Of a stretch of 64,000 nt of DNA, positions 27,480-36,568 are shown in pieces. The notes below the pieces were generated by a model, which was not told the origin of the DNA, did no database searches, and saw nothing but the letters and a program-made list of their open reading frames with translations. Both the position numbers and the translations under genes were made by a program. Source of the stretch: Marinovum sp034669705. Lineage in GTDB: Bacteria > Pseudomonadota > Alphaproteobacteria > Rhodobacterales > Rhodobacteraceae. Every line of letters begins with the position of its first letter. Position 1 is the stretch's first letter. Where the stretch lies: contig NZ_JAXMOR010000011.1 in the NCBI RefSeq assembly GCF_034669705.1, positions 1-64,000 of the forward strand, read 5' to 3'.

Positions 27480-27530
27480 TTGACTCACCCGGGGGCCTTT
27501 CAGCTAACATCAATTGTGAACACAGTGTTC
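27480..27530 (+). promoter_or_regulatory. Promoter and IclR-type operator of the catabolic operon
   Basis: A TTGACT at 27480-27485 and TAACAT at 27505-27510 (19-base spacing, longer than ideal) could form a sigma-70 promoter. Overlapping the expected start of transcription is TCAATTGTGAAC (27510-27521) joined to the 13-bp palindrome GAACACAGTGTTC (27518-27530). The same 12-mer TCAATTGTGAAC recurs at 41935-41946 in the leader of the IclR gene at the far end of the operon, which supports its being that regulator's binding site. Confidence 0.6.
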
Positions 27531-27590
27531 GCATTTGAACATCAAGATGCGACGTCGGGCGAGACGTCACACAGCCAAGGGAGACGCGTC

Positions 27591-27893
27591 ATGGATGCAT
27601 TCAAGGACAGACTGGCTCAGCGCGCCGCGGACACCAGCCGCCCGGCGCTGGCGCATCAATGCCGCGGCCGTGCGCTCGAGCCGCGCGAAACCGCCTTTGC
27701 CACAGCCTTGATGGAGGTCTATGGCGCGGTCGGTCACGACTGGGACGCGGTCGCCACCGAACTGGCCGACCGCTGCGTCGAGGCGCCGCGCTCTGGCCGC
27801 ACCGACTGGACCGCGGATCTGCTGCACGAGGAACTGTCGGCGACCAATGCCGAGCTCGACGCCGCCTATGCGGAGCACGGTTATGGCGCTTGA
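27591..27893 (+). CDS. Small recombinase-like or DNA-binding-type protein
   Basis: A 100-residue alpha-helical protein that opens the operon. The start at 27591 (MDAFKDRLAQRA) follows CCAAGGGAGACGCGTC. The segment ALEPRETAFATALMEVYGAVGHDWDAVATELADRCVEAP and the following WTADLLHEELSATNAELD resemble the short recombinase-like helix-turn-helix proteins sometimes found at the head of aromatic-catabolism operons. I recall this family only loosely, so DNA binding is an inference. It overlaps the ABC ATPase gene by 11 bases. Confidence 0.65.
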   Translation: MDAFKDRLAQRAADTSRPALAHQCRGRALEPRETAFATALMEVYGAVGHDWDAVATELADRCVEAPRSGRTDWTADLLHEELSATNAELDAAYAEHGYGA

Positions 27894-28653
27894 GTTCCGC
27901 AATGTCACCAAGGAGTTCACCACCAACTCCGGCGCGCGGCTGACCGCCGTCACGGATGTGAGCTTCAGGGTCGAGCCGGGCGAGTTCGTCTCGGTCGTGG
28001 GGCCGTCGGGCTGTGGCAAGTCGACGATCCTGTCGATGACCGCCGGGCTCTACCAGCCGACCCAGGGCGAGGTGCTGGTCTCGGACCGGGCGGTCACCGG
28101 GCCGAATTCGCATGTCGGTTTCATGCTGCAGAAGGACCTGCTGCTGCCGTGGCGGTCGATCCTCAACAATGTCGAGTTCGGGCTCGAGGCGCGCGGCGTG
28201 GCCAAGGCCGAACGCCGCGAACGGGCGATGGCGGAGCTGGCGCATTGCCAGCTGGCCGGCTTCGAGAACCACTATCCCTACCAGCTCTCCGGCGGCATGC
28301 GGCAACGCGCGGCGCTGGCGCGGACGCTGGCGATCGATCCCGAGATCATCCTGCTCGACGAGCCGTTCTCGGCGCTCGATGCGCAGACCAAGCTGCTGCT
28401 GCAGAATTCCTTTGCCGGCACCATCGCCGAGACCGGCAAGACCACGCTGCTGATCACCCACGACCTGGCCGAGGCGGTGCTGATGTCCGACCGCATCCTG
28501 GTGCTGTCGGAACGTCCGGGCACGGTGATGGCCGAAATCAAGGTAGAGCTGCCACAGCGCGACAAGCCGATCAACCGCCGCACCATGCCGGAGGTGGCCG
28601 ACTATGCCGCGCAGCTCTTCAAGCATCTGAAACTGGAAGAAAAAGCTGCCTGA
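27883..28653 (+). CDS. ABC transporter ATP-binding protein (NitT/TauT type)
   Basis: A 256-residue ATPase with Walker A GPSGCGKST, Q-loop MLQKDLLLPW, signature LSGGMRQR, Walker B IILLDEPFSALD and H-loop ITHDLAEA. The LLPWRSILNNVEFGL stretch is typical of the nitrate/sulfonate/taurine group. With the binding protein and permease that follow it makes one importer, with a single permease gene so presumably a permease homodimer. The start overlaps the previous gene. Confidence 0.93.
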   Translation: MALEFRNVTKEFTTNSGARLTAVTDVSFRVEPGEFVSVVGPSGCGKSTILSMTAGLYQPTQGEVLVSDRAVTGPNSHVGFMLQKDLLLPWRSILNNVEFGLEARGVAKAERRERAMAELAHCQLAGFENHYPYQLSGGMRQRAALARTLAIDPEIILLDEPFSALDAQTKLLLQNSFAGTIAETGKTTLLITHDLAEAVLMSDRILVLSERPGTVMAEIKVELPQRDKPINRRTMPEVADYAAQLFKHLKLEEKAA

Positions 28654-28684
28654 AGGCGGCGCTCGGAACAGGGAGTCCCGAACC

Positions 28685-29659
28685 ATGAAGCATACCATCC
28701 TGAACACAGTCGCCGCCGCCGCCCTGGCGCTTTCCGCCGGTGCTGCCTCGGCTGCCGACAAGGTCACCTACCTGTTCCCGGCACCCGATTTCCTGCCCGC
28801 CTTCGCGCCGTTCCAGCTGGCCAAGGGCAAGGGCTATTTCGAGGCCAACGGTCTCGACGTCACCTTTCAGGTGGGCAAGGGCGGCGCCGATGTGGCGACG
28901 CAGGTCGCGCTCGGCAATGCCGAGCTTGGCGGGGGCATCGGCGACACGCCGATCATCGTGCGCGCCAACGGCCTTGAGATCCGCGGCGTGGCGCTTCTGG
29001 GCGGCCGGGGTCTGACCCAGCTGGCCTGGCGCGAGGATGCCGGCATCTCCGGCCCGGCCGACCTGAAGGGCAAGTCGATCGGCGTGCTCTCGTTTCAGGA
29101 CACCACCTATTACAACCTCCTGGGTGTGCTGGCCTCGGTCGGGCTGACCAAGAATGACGTTGATATTCAGGCCGTAGGCCCCGGCGGCATCATCCAGCTG
29201 ACCATTGCCGGCAAGCTTGACGCTATGTCGGGCGTGCCGGAATGGATCGCGGCGATAGAGGCCGCCGGCGTGGCGATGGACCAGCAGCCGGTCGACAGCG
29301 TGTTTCCGGCCATGGCGCAGGCGATCATCGCCTCTGACAAGACCATCGCCGAGAAACCGGAGGTGGTGCAGGGATTTGTCGACGCGGTGCTGCAGGGCGT
29401 GCGCGACATCTCGGCCGATCCCAAGGCCGCGGCCGAGGAATACGTCAAGCTGGTGCCGCAGCATTCCGAGAACCTCGCCGGGATCGAGGCGATCATGCGC
29501 GCCTATGCCGAGCTGATCTATCCCGAGGGTGAGAACCAGCCGCTGGGTGCCTTCAGCGAAGAGCGGATCAAGGCGGTGCAGGCCTTCTACGTCGATAACG
29601 GTCTCGTGCGCACGGCGGTGCCGGTGGACGAGCTCTATACCAACGAGTTCATCAAATGA
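28685..29659 (+). CDS. ABC transporter substrate-binding protein (NMT1/THI5-like)
   Basis: A 324-residue periplasmic binding protein. A signal peptide of about 23 residues ends at SAASA-D. The mature part follows the NMT1/THI5-type pattern: FQLAKGKGYFEANGLDVTFQVGKGGADVATQVALGNAELG, then LKGKSIGVLSFQDTTYYNLL. Homologues bind aromatic acids, pyrimidines, thiamine precursors or sulfonates. Its place before an oxygenase set suggests it imports the pathway substrate, which cannot be named from sequence. Confidence 0.92.
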   Translation: MKHTILNTVAAAALALSAGAASAADKVTYLFPAPDFLPAFAPFQLAKGKGYFEANGLDVTFQVGKGGADVATQVALGNAELGGGIGDTPIIVRANGLEIRGVALLGGRGLTQLAWREDAGISGPADLKGKSIGVLSFQDTTYYNLLGVLASVGLTKNDVDIQAVGPGGIIQLTIAGKLDAMSGVPEWIAAIEAAGVAMDQQPVDSVFPAMAQAIIASDKTIAEKPEVVQGFVDAVLQGVRDISADPKAAAEEYVKLVPQHSENLAGIEAIMRAYAELIYPEGENQPLGAFSEERIKAVQAFYVDNGLVRTAVPVDELYTNEFIK

Positions 29660-30498
29660 CAGATGCAACGCAGGCCGTGGCCGGGGGCGTTTCCCCGGCT
29701 GCGAAAGCCCCCGCAACCGATGGGCCCCGTCTCATGCGACTTTCCAATCCGATCTACGCAAGCCTGACGCTGCTGGTCCTCGTGCTGCTGGCCTGGCAAT
29801 TCCTGCCGACCGCGCTGGACGTGCCGAAGTTCATCATCCCGACGCTGACCGACTGCCTGTCGGAACTGGTGCGGATGTTCAGGTTCGAGGGGCTCACCGG
29901 CCACTTCCTGTCGACCGCGCTCTATACCGTGCTGGGCTTTCTGATCGGCAGCCTGCTGGGCGCGGTGCTGGGCTATCTGCTGGGCATGTCGGAGTTCTGG
30001 GAGAAGGTGCTCTCGCCCTACATCCTGGCGCTGCAGATCGCGCCCAAGGTGGCCTTTGCTCCGCTCTTCATCATGTGGTTCGGCTATAACTCGATCCCCA
30101 AGCTCTTGGTCACCGTGCTGATCGTGTTCTTCCCGGTGCTGGTCAACGTGCTGCAGGCGATGCGCACCGTCGACCGTGATCTGGTGAACCTTGCGCGGGC
30201 CTACAACCTCAGCCGGCTCGGCGTGTTCTGGAAGATCGAGATGCCCTCGACCCTGCCCAACCTGATGGCCGGTCTGCGGATCGCCTCCACCCTCGCCGTG
30301 ATCGGCGTGACCGTGGGCGAGCTGGTCGGCGGCAACACCGGGCTCGGGTTCCTGATTTCCTACGGCGGCGGGCAAGCCAATGCCGCGATGGTGTTCAACG
30401 CGATCCTGCTGCTGACGGTGATTGGCTACGGCCTCTATGTCGCGCTGGTGCGGATCGAGACCCGGGTGCTGCACTACCTGCCGCGCGCCGAGCACTGA
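29656..30498 (+). CDS. ABC transporter permease
   Basis: A 280-residue permease with about six hydrophobic helices. The EAA-type coupling loop appears at NLARAYNLSRLGVFWKIEMP, and GLRIASTLAVIGVTVGELVGG follows, which is typical of the NitT/TauT permease group. It overlaps the binding-protein gene by an ATGA junction. A 56-base gap with an AAGGGAGAAGG ribosome site separates it from the Rieske gene. Confidence 0.93.
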   Translation: MTDATQAVAGGVSPAAKAPATDGPRLMRLSNPIYASLTLLVLVLLAWQFLPTALDVPKFIIPTLTDCLSELVRMFRFEGLTGHFLSTALYTVLGFLIGSLLGAVLGYLLGMSEFWEKVLSPYILALQIAPKVAFAPLFIMWFGYNSIPKLLVTVLIVFFPVLVNVLQAMRTVDRDLVNLARAYNLSRLGVFWKIEMPSTLPNLMAGLRIASTLAVIGVTVGELVGGNTGLGFLISYGGGQANAAMVFNAILLLTVIGYGLYVALVRIETRVLHYLPRAEH

Positions 30499-30554
30499 GC
30501 TTACACGAAGTTTCGGCCACCGCGCGTGGCCACCCAAGACAAGGGAGAAGGCAC

Positions 30555-31601
30555 ATGACTGTCGTCGACAAGAAGGCGCTGATCGAGAAGCGCGTGAACG
30601 AAGGCCTGAAGGGCCAGTGGTATCCGGTCTGCAAATCGGTGGAGGTCAAGACCTCGAAGCCGCATGGCGTGAAGCTCCTGGGTCAGAAGCTGGTGCTGTG
30701 GCGGGACGGATCGGACCGGATCCGCTGCCTCGAGGATTTTTGCCCGCACCGTGGCGCGCCGCTCAGCTATGGCGAGGTGCATGATGGCAACGTCGCCTGC
30801 CGCTACCACGGTGTCGTGGTCGATGGCGAGGGCGTGGTGCAGCGGGTGCCGGCGATGCCGGAATGCGCGCTCGAAGGCCGCAAGGCGCTGCAATCCTACA
30901 CCGTGCAGGAGGCCAACGACGCGGTCTTTGTCTATGTGCCCTCGGCCGACCGGCCCGAGCCGCCGGAACTGCTGCTGCCCAAGGAGATGACGAGCGACGC
31001 ATGGACCGGTTTCCTGTGCACCTCGCTGTGGGAGACCAACTACCGCTACGCGCTCGACAACCTCGCCGACCCGATGCACGGCTGCTACCTGCATGCCGAC
31101 AGTTTCACGCTGGCCTTCGGGTCCAAGCAGGACCTGATGCAGCTCAACAAGACCGACGAGGGCTTTCGCATCGAGCGCGTCGGCCAAACCGGCGAGAACT
31201 TCGACTGGACCGAGTTCGAGATCCATCCCGGCTCGATGTTCTGTTTCCTCGACATTCCCTATCCGCCGGCGGCGGGGCCGGGGGGCGTCTTTCGGATCAT
31301 CGGCTTTACCACGCCGGTGGATGAGACCACCTGCCGGGTGTTCTTCTGGCGGATGCGCAAGGTGGAAGGCACGGCGCGCGAAAGCTGGCGCTTTCTCTAT
31401 CGCGCGGTGCTCGAGACCAACCACTGGAACGTGCTCGAGCAGGACCGGGTGATGCTCGAAGGCATGCCCGACGACGCCCGCAAGCGCGAGATGCTGTATC
31501 AGCATGACCTAGGCGTAAGCCGCATCCGGCAGATCCTCACCCGCGCGGCCAAGGCGCAAATCGAGGCCGAGCTGAAGAGCGAACAGGTGGCGGCGGAATG
31601 A
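30555..31601 (+). CDS. Rieske non-heme iron oxygenase
   Basis: A 348-residue oxygenase of the VanA/phthalate-oxygenase-like size class, with no beta subunit. The Rieske [2Fe-2S] cluster ligands are Cys63 and His65 (CPHRGAPLSYG) and Cys82 and His85 (CRYHG). The mononuclear iron site is in DNLADPMHGCYLH, with His175 and His180 plus the bridging Asp172. It may hydroxylate or O-demethylate an aromatic ring. Electrons could come from the FAD reductase and flavodoxin encoded near the end of the operon, an unusual arrangement. It joins the next gene by an ATGA junction. Confidence 0.92.
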   Translation: MTVVDKKALIEKRVNEGLKGQWYPVCKSVEVKTSKPHGVKLLGQKLVLWRDGSDRIRCLEDFCPHRGAPLSYGEVHDGNVACRYHGVVVDGEGVVQRVPAMPECALEGRKALQSYTVQEANDAVFVYVPSADRPEPPELLLPKEMTSDAWTGFLCTSLWETNYRYALDNLADPMHGCYLHADSFTLAFGSKQDLMQLNKTDEGFRIERVGQTGENFDWTEFEIHPGSMFCFLDIPYPPAAGPGGVFRIIGFTTPVDETTCRVFFWRMRKVEGTARESWRFLYRAVLETNHWNVLEQDRVMLEGMPDDARKREMLYQHDLGVSRIRQILTRAAKAQIEAELKSEQVAAE

Positions 31602-32338
31602 GCCTTGCAGGCCGTCATATCCTCGTCACCGGTGCGGCGCGCGGTCTGGGTGAAGTGATCGCCCGGTCGCTCGCCGACAGGGGCGCACGCCTGATCCTCG
31701 CGGATATCGCCGAGGAAGAGGGCCGCGCCACGGCCGAGGCGCTCGGCGCGGGGTTCGTGCCGGTCGATCTGGGCGATCCGGGTTCGATCCGGGCCTGTGG
31801 GGAAGAGGTCGCGCGGCTGACGGGCGGCACATTGCACGGGCTGGTCAACAACGGCGCGATTGCCACCGGCATCGGCGGGGTTCCCTACGACGAGATCGAG
31901 ATCGACAGCTGGGATCTGGTGCAACGGGTCAACGTGCGCGGCACATGGCTGATGGTGCGGGCCTGTGCGCCGCTGCTCAAGGCGTCAGGCTCGGGCCGCA
32001 TCGTCAACATGGCGTCGGATACCGCGCTCTGGGGCGCGCCGCGGCTGATGTCCTATGTCGCGAGCAAGGGCGCGGTGATCGCGATGACGCGGTCACTGGC
32101 GCGCGAGCTTGGCCCGGACCGGATCGGGGTGACGGCGGTGGCGCCGGGCATCCTGACCACCGAGAGCACCGACTACGTGCCGGAGGCGCGGCACCGGCAG
32201 TATGCCGAAGGCCGCGCGGTGCCGGGTTCGCAAGCGCCGCAGGACATCACCGACGTGGTGGCCTTTCTGGTCGAAAAGGGCGCGCTGACGCTCACCGGGC
32301 AGCTGCTGCCGGTCAACAACGGGTTCGTTTTCGCATGA
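31598..32338 (+). CDS. SDR-family oxidoreductase
   Basis: A 246-residue short-chain dehydrogenase with the cofactor motif TGAARGLG (about residues 11-18), NNGA near residue 88, and the catalytic Tyr153-x-x-x-Lys157 in YVASK. It directly follows the Rieske gene, so oxidation of a dihydrodiol or alcohol product is a fair guess. The last four bases of the gene overlap the hydrolase start. Confidence 0.9.
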   Translation: MSLAGRHILVTGAARGLGEVIARSLADRGARLILADIAEEEGRATAEALGAGFVPVDLGDPGSIRACGEEVARLTGGTLHGLVNNGAIATGIGGVPYDEIEIDSWDLVQRVNVRGTWLMVRACAPLLKASGSGRIVNMASDTALWGAPRLMSYVASKGAVIAMTRSLARELGPDRIGVTAVAPGILTTESTDYVPEARHRQYAEGRAVPGSQAPQDITDVVAFLVEKGALTLTGQLLPVNNGFVFA

Positions 32339-33144
32339 GCTGGGTCGCACATACCTCCGATGGCCTGAGCTATCTCGAACGCCCCGGCAACGGGCCCGTC
32401 TTGGTGCTGCTACACGGCATCGGGTCGAACGCCGCCTCCTTCACGCCGCTCCTGCCGCATCTGCCGGCAACCCTGCGGGTGATTGCCTGGAACGCGCCGG
32501 GCTATGGCGGGTCGGCGCCGCTGGCCCCGACTTGGCCGCAGGCGCAGGACTACGCTTCGGCGCTCGACGGGTTGCTCGACCGCGCCCGGGTACCGGAGTT
32601 CGCGCTGCTCGGCCATTCGCTGGGCGCGCTGATCGCGGCATCCTATGCGGCAGGCCGCGCCGACCGGGTGAGCCATCTGACGCTCGCCGCCCCCGCCATT
32701 GGCCACGGGGTGCCGGCTGGCGAGGCGCTGAGCGCCCCGGCGCAGGCACGGATCGACGATCTGGAACGGCTGGGTGCGGAAGACTTCGCCAAGGCCCGCG
32801 CGCCGCGCCTCGTGCACCGGCCCGAGGACAATCCCGAGGCGCTGGCTCTGGTGCAGACCGCCATGCGCCGGGTCTCGATGCCGGGCTATGGCCAGGCGGC
32901 GCGGATGCTGGCTTCGGGGCGGCTGCTCGACGATGCCGACCGGCTCTGGGTGCCGACTGATGTGATCGTCGGTGCCGAAGATCAGGTGACCCCGCCAGAG
33001 GGCGCGCGCCGCGTGCATGACCGGCTGCACGCCAAGGCGCGCGGAACATACACGGAGCTGCCGGGCCTCGGCCACGCGCTCTATCAACAGGACCCGGTGC
33101 GCTTTGCCAAAGCCTTGCGCCAGACCGCCGCGGCGGTCGTGTGA
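32335..33144 (+). CDS. Alpha/beta hydrolase
   Basis: A 269-residue alpha/beta hydrolase. The oxyanion segment is LLHGIGSN, the nucleophile Ser95 lies in LLGHSLGALI, an acid residue is near DVIVGAEDQVTPP, and the catalytic His is in LPGLGHALYQQ. Enzymes of this type hydrolyse meta-cleavage products in aromatic degradation or act as esterases or lactonases. The adjacent extradiol dioxygenase favours the first role. Confidence 0.88.
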   Translation: MSWVAHTSDGLSYLERPGNGPVLVLLHGIGSNAASFTPLLPHLPATLRVIAWNAPGYGGSAPLAPTWPQAQDYASALDGLLDRARVPEFALLGHSLGALIAASYAAGRADRVSHLTLAAPAIGHGVPAGEALSAPAQARIDDLERLGAEDFAKARAPRLVHRPEDNPEALALVQTAMRRVSMPGYGQAARMLASGRLLDDADRLWVPTDVIVGAEDQVTPPEGARRVHDRLHAKARGTYTELPGLGHALYQQDPVRFAKALRQTAAAVV

Positions 33145-33162
33145 CCGGAGAGGGAGAACGAG

Positions 33163-34092
33163 ATGACTGAGACCATTCGCACCGAGGCGCTGCGCGGCAT
33201 CATGATGCGCGGCCCCGGCCTGACCCAGACGCTGCCGTTCTACGAGGACATGTGGGGGCTCAAGCTGGCCCATGCCGAGGACGGCACGGCGCTGTTACGC
33301 GGCACCGGCGAGGAGGCGTTCCTTTATGGGCTGAAGGACGGGCCGGTCTTCGGGATCGAGTACATCCACTTCGCCATGCCCGACCGCGAGACCATGGACG
33401 CGCTGCACGCGCAATGCCTCGCCAAGGGCGCGCCGGTCTTGGGCGCTCCGATGGCGTTCGACGACTGGTCCGGCGGCTACGGCTTCGAGGTGCTGGACCC
33501 TGACAATCGCCGGTTGCGGTTCCGCTGCGATGCCCGCACGCTGGACGAAGAGCCGGAATGGGCCAAGCCGCGCAAGGTCTCTCACGTGGTGCTGAACGCG
33601 CCGGACATGGAGGCGACACAGGCGTTTTACGAGACCGTGCTGGGCTTCCGGGTGTCGGATTATTCCGCCGACCAGATGGTTTTCCTGCGTTGCAACACCG
33701 ACCACCACGCCATCGCGCTGGTGCGCGGCAACTATGCCAGCGTGAACCACGTGGCGTTTGAAATGCCGACGCTGGATGAGTTCATGCGCGGCATCGGCCG
33801 GATGAAACAGAAGGGCCATGTGCCCACATGGGGGCCGGGGCGGCACGGGCCGGGCGACAATCCGTTTGCCTATTTCGTCTCGCCGTCGGGTTTCGTGATC
33901 GAGTTCACCTCGGAGGTGCAGCAGATCGACGAGGCCACCCATGAGGCGCAGGTCTGGCCGCGTGACGACCCCGAGAAGATGGACCAGTGGATGACCGCAG
34001 GCCCGCCGACCCCGGCGCAGCGCGCGGTGATGCAGGGCCGGCCCGATCCGGGCTTTCCCGAGCTGCGCGCCAAGGCGAAAGGAGCCGCGTAA
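33163..34092 (+). CDS. Extradiol ring-cleavage dioxygenase (VOC fold)
   Basis: A 309-residue two-domain VOC protein with a full extradiol active site: metal ligands His141, His196 and Glu247 plus the second-sphere His228 and Tyr237. The spacing from His196 to Glu247 (51) and from His228 to Glu247 (19) equals that in XylE-type catechol 2,3-dioxygenases. It should cleave a catechol next to its hydroxyl pair with Fe(II) and O2. The aromatic substrate is unknown. A GGAGAGGGAGAACGAG site precedes the ATG, and its stop overlaps the next start. Confidence 0.92.
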   Translation: MTETIRTEALRGIMMRGPGLTQTLPFYEDMWGLKLAHAEDGTALLRGTGEEAFLYGLKDGPVFGIEYIHFAMPDRETMDALHAQCLAKGAPVLGAPMAFDDWSGGYGFEVLDPDNRRLRFRCDARTLDEEPEWAKPRKVSHVVLNAPDMEATQAFYETVLGFRVSDYSADQMVFLRCNTDHHAIALVRGNYASVNHVAFEMPTLDEFMRGIGRMKQKGHVPTWGPGRHGPGDNPFAYFVSPSGFVIEFTSEVQQIDEATHEAQVWPRDDPEKMDQWMTAGPPTPAQRAVMQGRPDPGFPELRAKAKGAA

Positions 34093-34880
34093 TGCGATAC
34101 GACTATGACAAATGCGTGGCCGTGGTGACCGGCGGCTCCTCCGGCATCGGCCTCGCCACCGTGCGGCTGCTGCTGGAAAGCGGCGCGCGGGTGGCGTTCT
34201 GCGCCCGCAACGAGAGCCGGTTGAACGACGTGGCGGCGGTGCTCAAGCGCGACTTCGGCGAGGGCAACGTGCTGACCTCCGCCTTCTCGGTGCTGGACAA
34301 GGACGCGGTGCAGGGCTTCGCCGATCAGGTGCGCGACACCTGGGGCCGCTGCGACCTGCTGGTCAACAACGCGGGGCAGGGCCGGATCTCGACCTTCGAG
34401 GACACCAGTGACGACGACTGGCGCGCCGAATACGAGCTGAAGCTGTTCTCCCAGGTGCTGCCGGTGCGGGCCTTCCTGCCGATGCTGCGCGAGGCCGAGG
34501 GCGCCATCGTCGCGGTCAATTCGCTTCTGGCCTACCAGCCAGAGCCGCATATGGTCTGCACCTCCTCGGCGCGCGCCGGCGTGCAGAACCTGCTGAAATC
34601 GCTCTCGGTCGAACTGGCGCCGCAAGTGCGGGTCAACTCCGTGCTCATGGGGCTCATCGGCTCGGGCCAGTGGACCCGGCGCTTTGCCGAGCGCGAGGAC
34701 CAGTCGGTCAGCCGCGCCGAATGGTACGGCGCACTGGCGGCGAAGAAGGGCATTCCGCTCGGCCGACTGGGCGAGGCCGAGGAAGCCGCCAATGCCATCG
34801 CCTTTCTGGGGTCCAGAGCGGCCAGCTACATCACCGGTGCACAGCTCGAAGTCTCGGGCGGCCTGTCCCGTCATATCTGA
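34092..34880 (+). CDS. SDR-like protein lacking the catalytic Tyr and Lys
   Basis: A 262-residue SDR-fold protein. The cofactor loop TGGSSGIG (residues 13-20) and NNAG are intact. In place of Tyr-x-x-x-Lys it has Thr157-S-S-A-Arg161, thirteen residues after Ser144, the normal spacing. It may be a divergent SDR that uses other residues, a binding protein, or inactive. It overlaps the extradiol stop by one base, and the ThDP enzyme gene follows. Confidence 0.85.
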   Translation: MRYDYDKCVAVVTGGSSGIGLATVRLLLESGARVAFCARNESRLNDVAAVLKRDFGEGNVLTSAFSVLDKDAVQGFADQVRDTWGRCDLLVNNAGQGRISTFEDTSDDDWRAEYELKLFSQVLPVRAFLPMLREAEGAIVAVNSLLAYQPEPHMVCTSSARAGVQNLLKSLSVELAPQVRVNSVLMGLIGSGQWTRRFAEREDQSVSRAEWYGALAAKKGIPLGRLGEAEEAANAIAFLGSRAASYITGAQLEVSGGLSRHI

Positions 34881-34891
34881 GGAAGCGGACC

Positions 34892-36565
34892 ATGAAACAC
34901 GATCCCATCAGCAAGACCGACACGGTCGGCGATTTCATTGCGCATTACCTGGCCGAGATCGGGGTGTCGGTGATGTTCGGCGTGATCTCGATCCACAACA
35001 TGCCGATCCTCGACGCGGTGGCGCGGCAGGGGCGGATCCGCTTCGTGCCGGCGCGCGGCGAGGCCGGCGCGATGAACATGGCCGACGCCTATGCGCGGGT
35101 CTCGGGCGGGCTTGGCGTCTGCCTCACCTCGACCGGCACGGCGGCGGGCAACGCCGCCGGTGCGCAGGCCGAGGCGCTGACCGCGGGCAGCCGGGTGCTG
35201 CATATCACGACGCAGGTCGATCTGGGCTATGCAGACCGTGACAGGGCGGCGATCCACGACGTGCCGCGCCAGCCCGAGATGCTGCGCGGGGTATCGAAAT
35301 CGGTTCACCGGATGTGGGACGCCAATGGCGCGATCGGCGCGCTGACGGCTGCTGTCTCGGACGCGCTCTCGGCCCCCTCCGGCCCGGTGAGCCTCGAGAT
35401 CCCGGTGGATGTGCAACGCTCCCCCGCGGTGGTGATGGCGGCGGTGCATGTGCCGGTGCCCACCAAGCCCACCGCGCCGCAATCGGTGGTGGAAGAAATT
35501 GCGCGGCGGATCGCGGCCGCCAAGCGCCCGCTGATCTGGCTGGGCGGCGGCGCCCGCGGCGCGGTGGCCGAGGCCAGCGAGTTGATGCGCCGCGGCGTGG
35601 GCGTGGTGACTTCGACCAACGGCCGCGGCACGGTGTCGGAAGAAGAGGCCGGCAACCTCGGTGCCTTCAACATGGGGCCAGACGCGCTGGAACTCTTTGG
35701 TTCCTGCGACCTGATGCTGGTGGTGGGCTCGCGCCTGCGCGGCAACGAGACCCGAAACAACAAGATGCCGCTGCCACGGCCCTTGCTGCAGATCGACGCC
35801 GATGCAAGCCAAGGCGGGCGGAACTATCCGGTCGATGTCTTTGCCCATGGCGATGCCGCCGATACGCTGCGCCGCGTGCTGCAGCTGCTGCCCGAGACAC
35901 TTGCCATCGACGATGGCCTGCGGTTTGACATTGCGCGGCTGCGCGCCCAGGCCGAGGGCCGGTTGCGCGACACGCTCGGACCCTATGCGGTGGTGGCCGA
36001 GGCGATCAGCGAGGCGGTGAGCGCCGGCGGCAACCCCTGGGTGCGCGACGTGACGATCTCGAACTCGACCTACGGCAACCGCTACGTGCGGCTCTCGGAT
36101 CCGAAACAGGGCGTGCATGCGCTTGGCGGCGGCATCGGTCAGGGGGTGGCGATGGGCGTCGGCGCGGCGCTGGCCTCGCAAGGGTCGAAGGCGATCACGC
36201 TCTTGGGCGACGGCGGCACGATGCTGGGGCTGGCCGAGATGATCACCGCGGTCGATGAAAACGCGCCGCTGGTCTACGTGCTGATGAACGACCAGGCCTA
36301 CGGCGTGATCGAGAACATTCAGGATGCGCAGTACGACAACCGCCGGCATTACTCCAAGGTCGCGGTGCCGGAGTTCGGCACCTTCTGCGGCTCGATCGGC
36401 ATGCCGCATGTCAGGGTGGACGCCGTTGACGCCTTCGAAGCGGCGCTGCAGGCGGCGCTGGCGGCAGAGGGTCCGCGGCTGATCGAGGTCGACATGTGTG
36501 CCATCGGTCCCTTTGCCGAGGCCTTTGCCGGACCGCCGGCGGGCGCCGCGGGCAAGAAGGAGTAG
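34892..36565 (+). CDS. ThDP-dependent enzyme (decarboxylase or lyase type)
   Basis: A 557-residue thiamine-diphosphate enzyme of the acetolactate-synthase / benzoylformate-decarboxylase superfamily. The activating Glu is residue 57 in RGEAGAMNMADAYAR. The cofactor motif starts GDGGTMLGLAEM at residue 439 and ends with MNDQAYG. The central cofactor-binding domain covers about residues 190-330. It may decarboxylate a 2-oxo acid to an aldehyde, which would suit the aldehyde dehydrogenase two genes on, or cleave a dione. Confidence 0.9.
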   Translation: MKHDPISKTDTVGDFIAHYLAEIGVSVMFGVISIHNMPILDAVARQGRIRFVPARGEAGAMNMADAYARVSGGLGVCLTSTGTAAGNAAGAQAEALTAGSRVLHITTQVDLGYADRDRAAIHDVPRQPEMLRGVSKSVHRMWDANGAIGALTAAVSDALSAPSGPVSLEIPVDVQRSPAVVMAAVHVPVPTKPTAPQSVVEEIARRIAAAKRPLIWLGGGARGAVAEASELMRRGVGVVTSTNGRGTVSEEEAGNLGAFNMGPDALELFGSCDLMLVVGSRLRGNETRNNKMPLPRPLLQIDADASQGGRNYPVDVFAHGDAADTLRRVLQLLPETLAIDDGLRFDIARLRAQAEGRLRDTLGPYAVVAEAISEAVSAGGNPWVRDVTISNSTYGNRYVRLSDPKQGVHALGGGIGQGVAMGVGAALASQGSKAITLLGDGGTMLGLAEMITAVDENAPLVYVLMNDQAYGVIENIQDAQYDNRRHYSKVAVPEFGTFCGSIGMPHVRVDAVDAFEAALQAALAAEGPRLIEVDMCAIGPFAEAFAGPPAGAAGKKE

Positions 36566-36568
36566 GGC

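Noticed and set aside
27429..27590. Longer N-terminus for the first catabolic-operon gene starting at a GTG at 27429
   Set aside because: It would run through the promoter and operator motifs, and the added residues have no protein character. The ATG at 27591 has a good ribosome site.
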